Shown: piece by piece, positions 24,520-32,260 of the stretch
Layout of the letters: every line of letters begins with the position of its first letter
Position numbering within the stretch: the first letter of the stretch is position 1
Source of the DNA: Bacteroidales bacterium
GTDB taxonomy: Bacteria; Bacteroidota; Bacteroidia; Bacteroidales; UBA932
NCBI GenBank assembly: GCA_017476575.1
Contig: JAFUZO010000058.1
Coordinates: 1-35,124, forward strand
Direction of reading: 5' to 3'
Length of the DNA stretch: 35,124 nt
Program-made: the position numbers and the translations under genes
The notes under the pieces: model-generated
Databases searched by the model: none
The model's input: the letters and a program-made list of their open reading frames with translations, nothing else
Told to the model about the DNA's origin: nothing

Positions 24520-25875
24520 TCATACGAGTCCTTGGTCGACCATCGCGTCGGCCACCTTGATGAAACCGGCGATGTTGGCTCCTTTCACATAGTTGACGGT
24601 GCCGTCCTCGCCGGTCCCGTAGCGGAGGCAGGCGGCATGGATGTCTGACATGATGTGGCGCAGCTGCGTATCGACCTCTTCGGCCGTCCAGCGGGCTCGC
24701 ATCGAGTTCTGGCTCATCTCCAGGCCCGAGGTGGCGACCCCGCCGGCGTTGGAGGCCTTGCCGGGCGCATACAGGAGACCGTTTTCCTGGAAGATGCGGA
24801 TGGCTTCCGGAGTGGAGGGCATGTTCGCGCCTTCCGCAACGCACTGGCAGCCGCCGGCGACCAGCCGCTCGGCGTCGGCCTTCTCCACCTCGTTCTGCGT
24901 GGCGCAGGGGAGGGCGATGTCGCACGGGATGCCCCACGGGCGCTGTCCCGGGTAGTAGATCGCCCGCGGGTACCGCTCCGCATATTCCTTGATACGGCCG
25001 CGGCGGATGTTCTTGAGTTCGAAGACGTAGGCCATCTTCTCCTCGTCGAGGCCGTCCGGGTCGTGGACGAAGCCGTCGGAGTCGGACAGGGTGACGACCT
25101 TGGCGCCGAGCCGCATCGCCTTCTGGGCCGCATACTGGGCCACGTTGCCCGCGCCCGAGATGAGGACGGTCTTGCCCTGGAAGGATTCGCCCCGGGTGGC
25201 GAGCATCTGTCCGGTAAAGTAGCACAGACCATAACCGGTGGCTTCCGGACGGAGCAGCGAACCGCCCCAGCCGAGCCCCTTGCCGGTGAGGGTGCCGGTG
25301 AATTCGTTGCGCAGGCGCTTGTACTGGCCGAAGAGGTAGCCGACTTCGCGGCCGCCCACGCCGATGTCGCCGGCGGGGACGTCGGTGTCCGCCCCGATGT
25401 GGCGGTAGAGCTCGGTCATGAAACTCTGGCAGAAACGCATCACTTCGGCATCGGACTTGCCTCGGGGGCTGAAGTCGGAACCGCCCTTGGCACCGCCCAT
25501 CGGCAGGGTGGTGAGGCTGTTCTTGAAGGTCTGCTCGAAGGCGAGGAACTTCATGATGCTGAGGTTGACGCTGGCATGGAACCGGATGCCGCCCTTGTAA
25601 GGACCGATGGCGCTGGAGCACTGGACGCGGTAGCCGCGGTTGATGTGGATCTCGCCACGGTCGTCCGTCCAGGGAACACGGAACATGACGACACGTTCCG
25701 GCTCGACGAGGCGTTCCATGATTTTGAGGTCCATCAGGTGGGGATAGGCCGTGATGTAGGGGGCGACGCTCTCTACGACTTCGCGGACGGCCTGGTGGAA
25801 TTCGTGCTCTCCGGGGTTCCTGGCAATGACATCGGCCATGAAACCCTCGACATAGTTGCGGGTGAAGTTGTCCAT
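24520..25875 (-). CDS. gdhA: Glutamate dehydrogenase, NADP-type
   Basis: This 451-residue protein is a hexameric small-type glutamate dehydrogenase that aminates 2-oxoglutarate to glutamate in ammonia assimilation. Visible blocks are FRVPWTDDRGEIHINRGYRVQ, GPYKGGIRFH, PMGGAKGGSDF with the catalytic-site Lys, PAGDIGVGGREVGYLFG containing the catalytic Asp, the Rossmann VLISGAGNVAQYAA, and VAEGANMPST. The length and PWTDDRG block are typical of the NADP-dependent bacterial group; cofactor choice is inferred from that. The ATG at 25875 fits the family N-terminus. It is followed after 4 bases by the receiver/ATP-grasp gene and is divergent from the WYL regulator, with a structured repeat between them. 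Confidence 0.95.
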   Translation of the reverse strand: MDNFTRNYVEGFMADVIARNPGEHEFHQAVREVVESVAPYITAYPHLMDLKIMERLVEPERVVMFRVPWTDDRGEIHINRGYRVQCSSAIGPYKGGIRFHASVNLSIMKFLAFEQTFKNSLTTLPMGGAKGGSDFSPRGKSDAEVMRFCQSFMTELYRHIGADTDVPAGDIGVGGREVGYLFGQYKRLRNEFTGTLTGKGLGWGGSLLRPEATGYGLCYFTGQMLATRGESFQGKTVLISGAGNVAQYAAQKAMRLGAKVVTLSDSDGFVHDPDGLDEEKMAYVFELKNIRRGRIKEYAERYPRAIYYPGQRPWGIPCDIALPCATQNEVEKADAERLVAGGCQCVAEGANMPSTPEAIRIFQENGLLYAPGKASNAGGVATSGLEMSQNSMRARWTAEEVDTQLRHIMSDIHAACLRYGTGEDGTVNYVKGANIAGFIKVADAMVDQGLV

Positions 25876-25905
25876 AAGTTACGTTTTGATATACACTACT
25901 GGCCA

Positions 25906-25913
25906 CAAATATA
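25906..25913 (-). promoter_or_regulatory. Bacteroidetes-type -7 element for gdhA
   Basis: The minus strand reads TATATTTG, an exact TAnnTTTG match, 30 bases before the gdhA ATG. No TTG lies at 19-20 bases upstream; the closest one is at 12 bases. Activator-dependent initiation is possible. Confidence 0.6.
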
Positions 25914-25942
25914 ATAAAAATCTTTCAAAATACAGGTAAGAA

Positions 25943-26073
25943 CCTGCAAACGACCGGCCCGTTTTGGAACGTGCCACCCACGGCATATGAGTGGGAGGGG
26001 CCCGGCCGTCAGGCCGGGAGGGACGAGGACCCGAAGGGTCCGAAGATGGAAAAACGGGCCGGCCGTTTGCAGG
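25943..26073. repeat. Long inverted repeat with three internal hairpins (cloverleaf-like element)
   Basis: Arms at 25943-25965 and 26051-26073 are 23 bases each and complementary at all but one position (position 11 of the left arm). Their outer ends are CCTGCAAACG and, on the other side, CGTTTGCAGG. The 85 bases between contain three further hairpins: CCCAC/GTGGG (25977-25981 with 25991-25995), CCCGGCC/GGCCGGG with a GTCA loop (26001-26018), and GGACCC/GGGTCC with a GAA loop (26027-26041). The whole could fold as a four-way junction in RNA or as a cruciform in DNA. It lies between the divergent gdhA and WYL promoters, so it is not a terminator of either. A miniature mobile element, a structured RNA or an operator are all open. 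I saw no second copy in the window. Confidence 0.85.
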
Positions 26074-26097
26074 AACGGGGAAAAAAGGTTATATTTG
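26067..26097 (+). promoter_or_regulatory. Promoter of the WYL regulator, -33 part inside the inverted repeat
   Basis: TTG at 26067-26069 and TATATTTG at 26090-26097 are 20 bases apart, a full Bacteroidetes -33/-7 match. The TTG falls within the right arm of the inverted repeat. The -7 element ends 19 bases before the ATG at 26117. Confidence 0.7.
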
Positions 26098-26116
26098 CCA
26101 AATCGATGCACAATCT

Positions 26117-27022
26117 ATGGTTTCCGAATTGATAGACAAATATATCTGGCTGGTGCAGACCTTCGTGGATGCAGGACCGGGCGGACTTTCGCTACGGGAG
26201 GTGACAGAGCGCTGGACGGAGCGGTACGGAGTGGCGGACTATCCGCGCCGCTCGTTCAACAACCACCGGGCGGCCGTGGAAGAGATTTTCGGCATCGTCA
26301 TCGCCTGCGACCGCAGTACGAACCGGTATTATATCGATGCAGGGGAGAGTGCCGTAGACCAGCGGCAGTCGGTGGACTGGTTGATCAACACCTTCACGGT
26401 CAACAGCCTCCTGTCCCTCGGAAAGGAGCGGCTTTCAGGGCGGGTGTCTGTCGAGGACATCCCTTCGGGACAGAAGTACCTGACCCCGGTGCTCCAGGCG
26501 ATGCTCGAGGGCGCGGAGATGGAATTGCATTACCATAAGTATATGAGTGATGGCAGCGAACTCCGCCATATCCACCCTTACGCTGTCAAGGAATTCGCCA
26601 AGCGGTGGTACATCGTCGCCTACAGCGTCGAGGCCGGTGCCCTGCGGGTGTATGCCATGGACCGGATCGCCTCTCTGCACCGGACCGGAGGACGGTTCCG
26701 GATGCCGAAGGACTTCGACGTGGACCGGCTTTTCGAGGCCAGCTACGGCATCTACCTTCCCGAAGCGGAACCAGTGCTGGTGAAACTGCGGACGACCCGA
26801 CGCGAAGCCGCCTACCTCCAGGACCTTCCGCTCCACCCCTCCCAGACCCTTCTCTCCGATGACGGCGATACCTGTACATTCGCCCTCCGGGTGATACCCA
26901 ACCCGAACTTCGTCATGGAACTCTGCAAGCACGGAAACCGCCTCGAAGTCCTTGGACCCGCCTCCCTTCGGAAAGCTGTCGCCGACGAGCTGTCCCAAGC
27001 ATTGAAACAATACACAATATGA
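26117..27022 (+). CDS. WYL-domain transcriptional regulator
   Basis: The 301-residue protein has an N-terminal DNA-binding region (LSLREVTERWTERYG and SFNNHRAAVEEIFGI, about residues 20-60), then a WYL domain. The WYL domain is centred on LRHIHPYAVKEFAKRWYIVAY, where the WY pair and the preceding His-Pro-Tyr are the family marks, and a C-terminal extension (WCX-like) follows. WYL proteins bind ligands or nucleic acid and act as repressors or activators. The open frame extends upstream through the inverted repeat, but the promoter position and the MVSELIDKYIWLV start favour ATG 26117. Its stop overlaps the S9 peptidase start as ATGA, so the two are translationally coupled. Confidence 0.9.
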   Translation: MVSELIDKYIWLVQTFVDAGPGGLSLREVTERWTERYGVADYPRRSFNNHRAAVEEIFGIVIACDRSTNRYYIDAGESAVDQRQSVDWLINTFTVNSLLSLGKERLSGRVSVEDIPSGQKYLTPVLQAMLEGAEMELHYHKYMSDGSELRHIHPYAVKEFAKRWYIVAYSVEAGALRVYAMDRIASLHRTGGRFRMPKDFDVDRLFEASYGIYLPEAEPVLVKLRTTRREAAYLQDLPLHPSQTLLSDDGDTCTFALRVIPNPNFVMELCKHGNRLEVLGPASLRKAVADELSQALKQYTI

Positions 27023-29235
27023 AAACCAAACATCTCACTTTCGCCTTGGCGGCCCTTGCCGCCATCGCCTGCAACGACAACGACATGAAACTGCAGCAAG
27101 GTTACATCGGACCGTCCGATATCCGGGTGACGGACGGACGCATGAGCCCGGAAGTCCTCCTTTCACTCGGACGCCTGTCCGATCCGCAGCTGTCCCCGGA
27201 CGGCAAGACCATCCTCTATGGCGTCTCCTACACTTCCATTCCGGAGAACCGCAGTGTCCGCAACCTCTTCACCATACCGGTCGAAGGAGGGGAGAAGACC
27301 CCGCTGACCCTCGACGGAAAATCCATTTCCAATGCCCGCTGGGCCCCTGACGGCCGTTCCATCTATTTCCTGCAAGGCGGGCAGGTCTGGCAGGCTCCCT
27401 ACAAGGGCGGGAAGCTCGGAAAGCGGGTCCAGGTCACCGACATTCCCAAGGGGGTCGATGAGTTCGCCCTCTCACCGGACGGCAGCCAGCTGATGTACGT
27501 CAGCACCGTCCGCAGCGCCGTCGAGCGTCCCTCCGACGCCGACCCGATGCTCGACAAGGCCAAGGCATACGCTACGGAAGACCTCATGTACCGCCATTGG
27601 GACCATTGGGTAGAGGAGATCAACCATACCTATGTCGCCCCGCTCGGCAACGGTCTCGTCACGGAAGGGCTGGACATCCTCGGAGAGGACGCCCCCTACC
27701 AGCTTCCGAACGGTCCCTTCGGTGGCATCGGGAACCTCGCCTGGAGCCCCGACGGCCGCTATATCGCCTATTCCTGCAAGAAACTGACCGGCAAGGAGTA
27801 CGCCTTCTCCACCGATACGGAAATCTACCTCTACAGCATCCTCACCGGCGAGACCGCCGTCATCCCGGTGGGCGGAGGCTACGATACGGATCCTGTCTGG
27901 AGCCCGGATGGCAGCCGCCTCGCCTGGCTCAGCATGGAGCGCGACGGTTACGAGGCTGACAAGGTGCGCCTTCTGGTGGGCGACGTCCACTACGAGGAGG
28001 TCTCGGAAGGGCAGGCCGCCCTGCCGTATGTCGACCACATCGTCGACTTGACCTCCGGATTCCCGTACAATGCCGACGGCCCCGTCTGGGCGGCTGACAG
28101 CAAGTCCCTTTACTTCCATTCGCTCGTCGACGGCCTCCAGGGTATCTTCAACGTCATCGCCGACAGCGAGACTGCCTTCTTCCGCCTGACGGCCCCGACC
28201 CTGTGGTTCGACTTCGGCTCCCCGTTCGCCGTCCTCCAGGACGGAACCCTCCTTGCGACGTATTGCAGCATGGACTTCCCGACCGAACTCGTAGCCGTCA
28301 AGGATAACTCCATCGAGCAGATTACTTTCGAGAACGGCCACATCCTGGACCAGCTGGACAAACACGAGACCGAAGCCCGCTACGTGAAGACCGCCGACGG
28401 AGGCGAGATGCTGACCTGGGTGCTCTTCCCGCCGCAGTTCGACCCGACCAAGGAGTATCCGGCCATCGAAATCTGCCTCGGGGGGCCGCAGGGAACCCTT
28501 TCGCAGGGCTGGTCTTACCGCTGGAACTACTGTCTCATGGCCCATCAGGGCTATGTCGTCGTGCTGCCGAACCGGCACGGCACTACCGCCTTCGGCCAGC
28601 CCTGGTGCGAGCAGATCTCCGGCGACTACATCGGTCTCAACATGCAGGACTACCTCGCGGCTGCCGACATGATCAAGGCGGAACCCTATGTCGGCAAGCT
28701 GGCAGCCTGCGGCGCCTCCTACGGCGGCTACAGCGTCTATTACCTCGCCGGCATCCACGGCAACACGTACGACTGCTTCATCGCCCACGCCGGCATCTTC
28801 AACGAGGAACACATGTATATGACCACCGAGGAGATGTGGTTCCCGAACTGGGACAACGGCGGCCTGCACGAGTATGCCTATACTCCCGGCGAGACGGGAC
28901 CGCACGGCGACGGCGAGACCTTCGGCGGCATCCGTCAGGGCGGCTCCCCGTGGAGCAGCGCTCCCAAGGCAGTCCGCCACTACGCCAACTCTCCACACAA
29001 GCTAGTCCAGAACTGGCATACTCCGATTCTGTGCATCCATGGCGGCAGCGATTTCCGCGTCCCCTATGACGAGGGCATGGCTGCCTTCAACGCCGCCCAA
29101 CTGATGGGTGTCCCCTCCAAGCTCATCGTCTTCCCGGACGAGAACCACTGGATCCTCCAGCCGCAGAACGCCCTCTACTGGCACCGCAGTTACTTCGCCT
29201 GGCTGGACCGCTGGCTCCGCCCCGCCGCCGAATGA
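27019..29235 (+). CDS. S9 family peptidase (DPP-like) lipoprotein
   Basis: The 738-residue product is a prolyl-oligopeptidase-clan enzyme resembling the dipeptidyl peptidases of Bacteroidales such as DPP5. An N-terminal beta-propeller is marked by repeated SPDG/APDG blades (SDPQLSPDGKTILYG, NARWAPDGRSIYFL, LAWSPDGRYIAYS, PVWSPDGSRLAWL). The alpha/beta-hydrolase domain follows, with the nucleophile Ser567 in GASYGGY, Asp678 in GGSDFRVP and His710 in DENHW. The signal peptide ends in AAIAC followed by NDND, a lipobox with an acidic tail of the type linked to surface export in Bacteroidetes, so an outer-membrane lipoprotein is likely. It probably removes dipeptides from oligopeptides. The 4-base overlap with the WYL regulator gene suggests joint expression. 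Confidence 0.93.
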   Translation: MKTKHLTFALAALAAIACNDNDMKLQQGYIGPSDIRVTDGRMSPEVLLSLGRLSDPQLSPDGKTILYGVSYTSIPENRSVRNLFTIPVEGGEKTPLTLDGKSISNARWAPDGRSIYFLQGGQVWQAPYKGGKLGKRVQVTDIPKGVDEFALSPDGSQLMYVSTVRSAVERPSDADPMLDKAKAYATEDLMYRHWDHWVEEINHTYVAPLGNGLVTEGLDILGEDAPYQLPNGPFGGIGNLAWSPDGRYIAYSCKKLTGKEYAFSTDTEIYLYSILTGETAVIPVGGGYDTDPVWSPDGSRLAWLSMERDGYEADKVRLLVGDVHYEEVSEGQAALPYVDHIVDLTSGFPYNADGPVWAADSKSLYFHSLVDGLQGIFNVIADSETAFFRLTAPTLWFDFGSPFAVLQDGTLLATYCSMDFPTELVAVKDNSIEQITFENGHILDQLDKHETEARYVKTADGGEMLTWVLFPPQFDPTKEYPAIEICLGGPQGTLSQGWSYRWNYCLMAHQGYVVVLPNRHGTTAFGQPWCEQISGDYIGLNMQDYLAAADMIKAEPYVGKLAACGASYGGYSVYYLAGIHGNTYDCFIAHAGIFNEEHMYMTTEEMWFPNWDNGGLHEYAYTPGETGPHGDGETFGGIRQGGSPWSSAPKAVRHYANSPHKLVQNWHTPILCIHGGSDFRVPYDEGMAAFNAAQLMGVPSKLIVFPDENHWILQPQNALYWHRSYFAWLDRWLRPAAE

Positions 29236-29318
29236 CAGCTGCTTCTGTTATTTTACAGACAACCATCGTTTGCCTGAAAATATGAAGGTACAATCGACGT
29301 TATCCCTATTTATGGGGA

Positions 29319-29349
29319 TTGGACTGGGGGGAAATTTTTTTTATTTTTG
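29319..29349 (+). promoter_or_regulatory. Promoter of the TonB-receptor operon
   Basis: TTG at 29319-29321 and TATTTTTG at 29342-29349 are 20 bases apart, a full -33/-7 match. The expected leader is about 105 bases, long compared with other genes here. No Fur-like or other palindrome was recognised in it. Confidence 0.75.
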
Positions 29350-29434
29350 CAAATTGGTTAGTTGATCTAATGTAAGCATTCGATGAGGCATTCTTACCAA
29401 AGGCCGGATACCCATTGGGGGAGAAGTCTCGAAG

Positions 29435-29462
29435 AAGAGGTGTTTCCTTCATGAAGCTATGA
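29435..29462 (+). promoter_or_regulatory. Ribosome-binding-like site and three-codon leader ORF overlapping the receptor start
   Basis: AAGAGG (29435-29440) lies 10 bases before an ATG at 29451 that begins the minimal frame ATG AAG CTA TGA. Its stop overlaps the receptor ATG (29459) as ATGA. The purine run is better placed for this mini-ORF than for the receptor (18 bases). Given the weak use of such sites in Bacteroidetes this may be chance. Confidence 0.3.
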
Positions 29463-32251
29463 ATATTCTAAGGCATACGGTTTTAAGTGGAGCGACTCTG
29501 CTCCTTGGCGCATTGACCGTATCGGCACAGACCGGGACGGTGCGGGGGCGTGTCGTGAACGGAGAAGGGAGTGCGGTGGACTTCGCGGCGGTGGTTGTGA
29601 AACCGGCTGGCCTGTATACGATGACGGACAGCCGCGGGACCTTCGACATCGGGAAGGTACCTGTCGGCAAGGTGTCGTTGGAAGTGACCTTCTACGGCAT
29701 GGAACCGGTGGATACGACCTTCACCCTCAAGGCCGGTCAGACTGTGGACCTGAGGCTGACGATGCGCGAGACGACCTTCTTCCTGGAGAACGTGACCGTC
29801 GTCGCCAAGCGCAGCGAGGCCGGGCGCAGCACCGCCTCCGAGATCTCCCGCCAGGCGATGGACCACATGCAGACGAGTTCCCTCGGCGACATCATGGCCC
29901 TCCTGCCCGGGGTGCAAATTTCCAATCCGGACCTCAACACTGCCCAGACTCTCTCCGTCCGTAACAGCGCCGGGACGTCCATGGGCAGCCTCGGCACCGC
30001 CGTCCTTGTCGACGGCGCTCCAGTGTCGAACAACGCCAACATGCAGTTCCTGTCCACGGCCCAGACCGGCAGCGCCTTGAACGAGGCGACCTCCGGTTCG
30101 GCCGCCACGGGCATCGACATCCGCGGCCTTTCGACGGACAATGTCGAGTCGGTCGAGGTCATCCGGGGCATCCCGTCCGTCGAATACGGCGACATGACCT
30201 CCGGCGCCGTACTGGTCAGATCCAGGGCCGGCCGCTCGCCGCTGACCGTGCGCTTCAAGACCAATCCGAACATCTACCAGATCAGTGCAGCCAAAGGGTT
30301 CAACCTGTCGAAGAAGGCCGGCGACCTCAACCTCAGCGGCGACTACGCCTACAACCGGAACTCCCTCATCAAGGACAACAAGACTTACCAACGGGCCAAT
30401 TTGAAGGCCCTCTGGTCGGTGATGCTCGACCCTTCGGGACGCTCCAGCGCCAACACCTCGCTGACCCTCACCTATGCCCGCGACCGCGAGAAACTGACCG
30501 CGGACTCCTTCAGCCGGGACCAAAGTTGGGCCAACACCGCCGGTGTCGCCTTCAACCACAACGGCCATGCCTTCTTGAACCGGGGCTGGCTGAAGAACGT
30601 CAACTGGCTGTTTTCCGGCAGTTTCAACGACAAAGTCTCGCACATCGAATCGACCGCTTCCAATGCGCTGAATCTCTATTCCACCGCTTTGGTGGACGGT
30701 GTGACCTATACAGATACGCCCGGCCAGCATCTCTACGATGCCGACGGCAGCGAGGTCACCAATGCTGCCGACCTCGGGTTGAAAGGTGTCGTCCTGCCTT
30801 ACAGTTACTTCTACACCTACGACATCTATGGAAAGGAGGTCAATGCCTTCGCCAAGGTCAACGCCGACTTCTCCAAGACCTGGGGCGCCTTCACGGACCG
30901 CCTCCTCGCCGGGGCCGACTTCAAGACGGACGGCAACCTCGGCAAGGGCGCCGTCTACGATGACAACTTCCCGCCGTTCCGTTCCATCAGCAACACCTCG
31001 TCCGGCTACCGTCGCCGCCCGTATTCCGACATCCCCTTCGTGAACCAGGTCGGTCTCTACGCCGAGGATGCCTTCTTCGGGCAATGGGGAGAACGGCAGT
31101 TGCACCTGTCCGCAGGTGCCCGCTTCGATTGGGTGAACGGACTGACTTGCCTGGCCCCGCGCATCAACGCCAGTTTCGACTTCTTCCCGTGGATGACCCT
31201 TCGCGGCGGATGGGGTGTCACGGCCAAGGCTCCGACCGCGATGTACCTCTATCCGAACTATGCGTATTCGGATGAACTGAATTTCAACGGAATGCAAGAG
31301 ACCCTTCCGGTGGAAGAGCGCTTGCTGGTCGCAACGACCCATGTGTTCGATACGGCCAATCCGGACCTTGAGATTGCGCGGAACCGGAAGGCTGAACTGG
31401 GCTTGGATTTCAAGGTGGCTGGCCGGTACAACCTGTCTGTCACCTATTATGACGAGCGGATGGACAACGGCTATACCATGGGACTCGGGCTCCCTTCCTT
31501 TGCCTGGTTTCAACTTCCTGTCTACCAGATTGCCGAGTCGCATCCCGGCAGTCAGCCTTCCCTGGCCGTAGACCGGCTCTACAACCTCTTCTTTATGATG
31601 TACCGCCCTTACAATTTCGGGAAGTATCACAACAAGGGCCTCGAATACGAGATCGACCTCGGCCGCTTCGATGCCATCCGCACCTCGTTCTATCTGAACG
31701 GCGCATGGCAGTACGGCAGTTCGACTTTCAAGGGATACAGTTTCTCGACCCGTCTCAACGGAACGGAGCGGGAGCGGCATATCGGCATCTATAATCCCGG
31801 ACGGAAGACCGGCCATTCCGAGGAACTGATCACCACCTTCCGGGCTGTCCACAACATTCCCCAGATCGGTTTCGTCATCTCCTTGACGACACAGGTCGAC
31901 TGGTATTCACGCGATTGGGACACCTTCAGGAACCCGGACATGTTCGTAAAGTATATCTCCTATCACGATGGGCAGGTCCATGACTTCGACGCGTCGGAAC
32001 GCGGCAATCCCGAGTTCTCCTACCTGTTCGAGACACCGTCCTCTACACGGGAGGTCGTCGAAAAGACTTCGCCATACCTTCTGTTCAACCTGAACCTGAC
32101 GAAGGAAATCGGCGACGCTCTCACGGCTTCCTTCTATGTCAACAATATCTTCAATTTCCGGCCGCAGGACCGCTATGAAGCATCCGGTGCCTTCCGGGAA
32201 CTCGGGATCCCGATGTTCTTCGGCTTTGAAGTGAAAGTCAATATCAAATAA
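29459..32251 (+). CDS. TonB-dependent receptor with carboxypeptidase-regulatory-like N-terminal domain
   Basis: The 930-residue protein has a signal peptide ending in VSAQ and a carboxypeptidase-regulatory-like beta-sandwich (TVRGRVVNGEGSAVDFA to about residue 100). The plug comes next (NVTVVAKR, then LLPGVQISNP, VLVDGAPVSNN, VESVEVIRGIPSVEYGDM). A 22-strand-type barrel ends in the aromatic-containing FFGFEVKVNIK. It imports a ligand across the outer membrane using TonB energy. It lacks a SusC-type partner SusD. Instead it is followed 9 bases later by a lamin-tail-like lipoprotein and then by a beta-barrel protein of DUF6850 type. The operon's substrate is unknown. Metal or metal-complex uptake is one possibility from similar operons I recall, not shown by this sequence. 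Confidence 0.92.
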   Translation: MNILRHTVLSGATLLLGALTVSAQTGTVRGRVVNGEGSAVDFAAVVVKPAGLYTMTDSRGTFDIGKVPVGKVSLEVTFYGMEPVDTTFTLKAGQTVDLRLTMRETTFFLENVTVVAKRSEAGRSTASEISRQAMDHMQTSSLGDIMALLPGVQISNPDLNTAQTLSVRNSAGTSMGSLGTAVLVDGAPVSNNANMQFLSTAQTGSALNEATSGSAATGIDIRGLSTDNVESVEVIRGIPSVEYGDMTSGAVLVRSRAGRSPLTVRFKTNPNIYQISAAKGFNLSKKAGDLNLSGDYAYNRNSLIKDNKTYQRANLKALWSVMLDPSGRSSANTSLTLTYARDREKLTADSFSRDQSWANTAGVAFNHNGHAFLNRGWLKNVNWLFSGSFNDKVSHIESTASNALNLYSTALVDGVTYTDTPGQHLYDADGSEVTNAADLGLKGVVLPYSYFYTYDIYGKEVNAFAKVNADFSKTWGAFTDRLLAGADFKTDGNLGKGAVYDDNFPPFRSISNTSSGYRRRPYSDIPFVNQVGLYAEDAFFGQWGERQLHLSAGARFDWVNGLTCLAPRINASFDFFPWMTLRGGWGVTAKAPTAMYLYPNYAYSDELNFNGMQETLPVEERLLVATTHVFDTANPDLEIARNRKAELGLDFKVAGRYNLSVTYYDERMDNGYTMGLGLPSFAWFQLPVYQIAESHPGSQPSLAVDRLYNLFFMMYRPYNFGKYHNKGLEYEIDLGRFDAIRTSFYLNGAWQYGSSTFKGYSFSTRLNGTERERHIGIYNPGRKTGHSEELITTFRAVHNIPQIGFVISLTTQVDWYSRDWDTFRNPDMFVKYISYHDGQVHDFDASERGNPEFSYLFETPSSTREVVEKTSPYLLFNLNLTKEIGDALTASFYVNNIFNFRPQDRYEASGAFRELGIPMFFGFEVKVNIK

Positions 32252-32260
32252 TCGTGTATT

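Noticed and set aside
25943..26073. The inverted repeat as a bidirectional transcription terminator
   Set aside because: Both flanking genes are transcribed away from it, and the arms end without a T-run directly after the stem.
27472..28998. An open frame of about 508 codons on the minus strand within the S9 peptidase gene
   Set aside because: Shadow frame in GC-rich coding sequence; the peptidase triad and propeller repeats support only the plus strand.
29483..31852. An open frame of about 789 codons on the minus strand, antisense to the TonB receptor
   Set aside because: Shadow of the receptor gene. The translation has no domain pattern and the receptor reading is continuous and convincing.
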